Assembly (NCBI GenBank): GCA_002470925.1
Contig: DKOX01000107.1
Location: 1 to 8,122 of the forward strand
Direction: 5' to 3'
Length of the DNA stretch: 8,122 nt
Origin: Opitutia bacterium UBA7350
GTDB lineage: Bacteria > Verrucomicrobiota > Verrucomicrobiia > Opitutales > Coraliomargaritaceae
In this document: positions 5,998 to 8,122 of the stretch, piece by piece
How positions within the stretch are numbered: the stretch's first letter is position 1
How the letters are laid out: every line of letters starts with the position of its first letter
The notes under the pieces: model-generated
The model's input: the letters and a program-made list of their open reading frames with translations, nothing else
Told to the model about the DNA's origin: nothing
Database searches by the model: none
Made by a program: the position numbers and the translations under genes

Positions 5998-6007
5998 AAC
6001 GGCGACT
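5985..6007 (+). other. Stop-codon hairpin at the end of rplI
   Basis: GTCGC (5986-5990) and GCGAC (6002-6006) are perfect inverted repeats; G-U wobbles on both sides (5985/6007 and 5991/6001) extend the stem to 7 pairs. The 9-base loop GACTAAAAC holds the rplI stop codon TAA (5995-5997). No T-run follows. Confidence 0.45.
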
Positions 6008-6015
6008 CCATCAAC

Positions 6016-6027
6016 ATGTCCCACTGA
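6016..6027 (+). other. Three-codon mini-ORF overlapping the dnaB start
   Basis: ATG-TCC-CAC-TGA (Met-Ser-His-stop) lies just upstream of dnaB. The A of its TGA is the first base of the dnaB ATG, giving a TGATG stop-start overlap. It may be a start-stop element that delivers ribosomes to dnaB, or chance; no Shine-Dalgarno precedes either ATG. Confidence 0.3.
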
Positions 6028-7472
6028 TGCCGTCCGAATCCACGTCTAAACCAACGAATCGCGGTAGTCGTGATTTTGAGGGTGGACGTGCGGCGCGCCC
6101 GAGTGGTGATGAATCCATAACCCGCGCCCAACCGCACAGTATTGAGGCGGAGGAAGGCTTGTTGGCGGCCTGCCTGATTGATGGTGGGCGCGAGGTCTTG
6201 ACAGATTGCATTGAGGCGAAAATCCAACCGGATTTTTTCTACAAGGAAACGCACAAGCTCATCTTTCAGGCGCTCATTAAACTTTATGAAGTGGGCGACC
6301 CCATTGATGAGATCCTGCTCTATGAATACCTGAAAAAGGAAGGGCTGGATGAAAGCGTTGGTGGGATTGCAACGATTTATGCGATTCAAGACCGGATTGA
6401 GACCGCCGCCCACGCTCGCTACTTTGCCAAAATTGTTCATGAGAAGTATTTGTTACGGCGTTTGATCCGCACCTCGCGCGAGGCGATTGAGGCCTGCTAT
6501 TATCAACAGGAGGATATCAGTGGCTTCATTGAAAAGATCGAGCAGGACATCCACCAGATCAGCAGCGGCCGTATTACCGAGGGAGCGGTGCCGATTAAAA
6601 AACCGCTGGATCAAGCGGTGAACAATATCCAAGCCCTACTGAATGGGCGGGACGACCTGGAGGGCGTGTTGTCGGGCTTTCGGGATTTGGACGGTATGAC
6701 TTACGGCTTCCACCCGGGTCAGATGATTGTCTTGGCGGCGCGGCCCTCGGTGGGTAAAACCTCGCTTGCGATGAATTTCGCTGAACATGCGGTCATTCCG
6801 GATGGCGGTCACAAGCCCTCGGGTGTGTTGGTCTTTAGTTTGGAAATGACGGCGGCGGATTTGGCAATGCGTTTGATTTGCAGTCGGGCCCGGGTGGATC
6901 AAAAACGCATACGGGATCGGGTCGCTTCGGCGCAGGATCAACGTGAGATTTTCGAGGCTTCAAAAGAATTGGAGACGGTGCCGCTCTGGATTGATGATGC
7001 TTCCAGTTCCTCAATTCTCGATTTGCGCGCGAAGGCGCGGCGGGTAGATAGCAAGCACCGCTTGGGTTTGATTGTGATTGATTACCTGCAGTTGGTTCGT
7101 GGGACGGATCCGCGGATGCCGCGGGAGCAGCAGATTGCAGAAATTTCCCGCGGGGTGAAGGGGATGGCAAAAGAATTGAATGTTCCGGTGGTGGTGCTCA
7201 GCCAATTGAATCGTGAATCGGAGCGCGAGAACCGCGATCCGCGTTTATCAGACTTGCGTGAATCCGGATCTATTGAGCAGGATGCGGATGTGGTCATGAT
7301 CCTGCACCGTCCGAAGAAACGAGACGAGGACGAGGGTGTGAATGAAGGCGGCATGGCCGGTGATATCGAGCATATCAAGTTAATTATTGCCAAACAGCGG
7401 AATGGGCCAATAGGTGAGGTAGATCTCACCTTCATGCGGCGATACACACGATACGAGAATTTCCAGCGCTAA
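6027..7472 (+). CDS. dnaB: Replicative DNA helicase DnaB
   Basis: This 481-residue hexameric 5'-3' helicase unwinds DNA at the replication fork and recruits primase. An apparently disordered N-terminus (1-32) precedes the N-terminal collar domain, which begins at [14 protein letters not shown] (33-46) and runs to about 145. A linker helix follows. The RecA-like motor domain (about 190-480) has Walker [10 protein letters not shown] (238-246; K244, T245), FSLEM with catalytic-type Glu273, Walker [10 protein letters not shown] (348-356; D352), SQLNRESE (392-399), [13 protein letters not shown] (409-421) and the arginine-finger region KQRNGPIG (456-463). No intein interrupts the usual insertion points. 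No Shine-Dalgarno is seen. The ATG overlaps the stop of a three-codon mini-ORF (TGATG). bamA follows after 30 bases with no terminator visible. Confidence 0.97.
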   Translation: MPSESTSKPTNRGSRDFEGGRAARPSGDESITRAQPHSIEAEEGLLAACLIDGGREVLTDCIEAKIQPDFFYKETHKLIFQALIKLYEVGDPIDEILLYEYLKKEGLDESVGGIATIYAIQDRIETAAHARYFAKIVHEKYLLRRLIRTSREAIEACYYQQEDISGFIEKIEQDIHQISSGRITEGAVPIKKPLDQAVNNIQALLNGRDDLEGVLSGFRDLDGMTYGFHPGQMIVLAARPSVGKTSLAMNFAEHAVIPDGGHKPSGVLVFSLEMTAADLAMRLICSRARVDQKRIRDRVASAQDQREIFEASKELETVPLWIDDASSSSILDLRAKARRVDSKHRLGLIVIDYLQLVRGTDPRMPREQQIAEISRGVKGMAKELNVPVVVLSQLNRESERENRDPRLSDLRESGSIEQDADVVMILHRPKKRDEDEGVNEGGMAGDIEHIKLIIAKQRNGPIGEVDLTFMRRYTRYENFQR

Positions 7473-7502
7473 CGATCGAATTTTATCCAATCTATCTTTA
7501 TT

Positions 7503-8122
7503 ATGTTTATCTCGAGGCTTCAAAAATATGCGGGCGTATTGCTCCTTGCCTGTGTGGGTTGGGTGATTGCCTTGCCCGCTCAATCCGAGCAAACTTCGCT
7601 GCCGACGATCGAATCAATTGAAATTGAATTTGAGGGATTTCAATCGGTCAGTGACGGTTTTGTGATGGGTTTTGTGCAGTTGCGCGAGGGAATGGCTTAC
7701 AGTTCGGTGCTCGCAGATCAGACCATACACGCCCTGTATGCGACCAACCGGTTTGAATTTGTTGAGATTAAAGTCGAGGACGGGGAGGGTGATGCGGTTA
7801 AGGTGATCCTGCAGCTTGTCCCAAAATATACTTTAATGACGATCCGTTTTGAGGGCAGTGGTCGTTATTCCTACGACCGTCTGATGGAGAAGGCTGAACT
7901 CACCGAGGGCGTGCCCTTGGACGAATATGCCATTGCGGCGGGTGCGCGGAAATTACAGGAGTATTTCGTTGAAAAAAGTTACCCCGATTCCACGGTTGAA
8001 TACCAAATTGAAAAGGACCAGGCAAGCGGTTACGCGACCGCGATTTTTGAGATAAACGCAGCCCGCAAGCTCCATATCAAATCGATCGAGTTTGAGGGCA
8101 ACACCGCGGTCAAGACCAAGTC
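7503..8122 (+). CDS. bamA: Outer-membrane assembly factor BamA, N-terminal part (runs off window)
   Basis: The frame from ATG 7503 stays open to the window end, giving 206 codons plus two bases. Residues 5-8 include basic Arg and Lys, followed by a hydrophobic stretch (9-24) and a likely signal peptidase I site near ALPA-QS (23-28). Three POTRA-like units follow: about 35-107 (SIEIEFEG, ALYATNRFEFVEIKVE), about 108-187 (YTLMTIRFEGSG, ARKLQEYFVEKSYPDSTVEY), and a third beginning at KLHIKSIEFEGN (189-200). The repeated I-x-F-E-G opening and the 'Y-x-x-x-x-Y-P/F-x-x-V' pattern are those of BamA POTRAs. BamA inserts beta-barrel proteins in the outer membrane; the barrel itself would lie downstream of the window. 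A TamA-like Omp85 relative cannot be excluded without the rest. It lies 30 bases after dnaB, probably in the same transcript. Confidence 0.88.
   Translation, partial: MFISRLQKYAGVLLLACVGWVIALPAQSEQTSLPTIESIEIEFEGFQSVSDGFVMGFVQLREGMAYSSVLADQTIHALYATNRFEFVEIKVEDGEGDAVKVILQLVPKYTLMTIRFEGSGRYSYDRLMEKAELTEGVPLDEYAIAAGARKLQEYFVEKSYPDSTVEYQIEKDQASGYATAIFEINAARKLHIKSIEFEGNTAVKTK

Noticed and set aside
7530..7556. Lipobox (LLAC, Cys17) making the BamA-like protein a lipoprotein
   Set aside because: The Cys sits in the middle of the hydrophobic segment, which continues to ALPA; signal peptidase I cleavage after that fits BamA better.

Overview
This window looks like a chromosomal housekeeping region of a Gram-negative bacterium, most likely Verrucomicrobiota and probably the Opitutae. 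I infer the phylum from protein style and from the run rplY-pth-rpsF-ssb-rplI-dnaB-bamA. BamA indicates an outer membrane, and NspC indicates the carboxy(nor)spermidine route to polyamines. The phylum call is from memory of gene order, not from a search. I see no mobile element, CRISPR array, tRNA, rRNA, defence locus or sign of recent transfer.

Layout. (1) Positions 1-1937, plus strand: the C-terminal part of a coiled-coil/LysM protein, then parB (stop and start overlap in TAATG), then an EVE-domain gene 10 bases later. (2) Positions 1934-3139, minus strand: nspC, converging on the EVE gene so that one CTAG palindrome supplies both stop codons. (3) Positions 3140-3314: a 175-base intergenic region between divergent genes, with a palindrome near the nspC start and a hairpin in the presumed rplY leader. 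(4) Positions 3315-8122, plus strand: a compact, probably single operon encoding ribosomal protein bL25, peptidyl-tRNA hydrolase, bS6, SSB, bL9, the replicative helicase DnaB and the N-terminus of BamA, which runs off the window. It joins translation, replication and outer-membrane assembly. rpsR (bS18), which often sits between ssb and rplI, is absent.

Most genes are ordinary members of well-known families, and I do not see a new multi-gene system. The most interesting signal is at RNA level. Four consecutive non-overlapping stop codons in the operon (rplY, rpsF, ssb, rplI) each lie in the loop of a short inverted repeat (6 bp, 6 bp, 4+2 bp bulged, and 5 bp plus wobbles). Other points are a hexanucleotide repeat read in two frames where pth and rpsF overlap, a three-codon mini-ORF fused to the dnaB start, near-absence of Shine-Dalgarno sequences, and a histone H1-like Lys/Ala linker in ParB.
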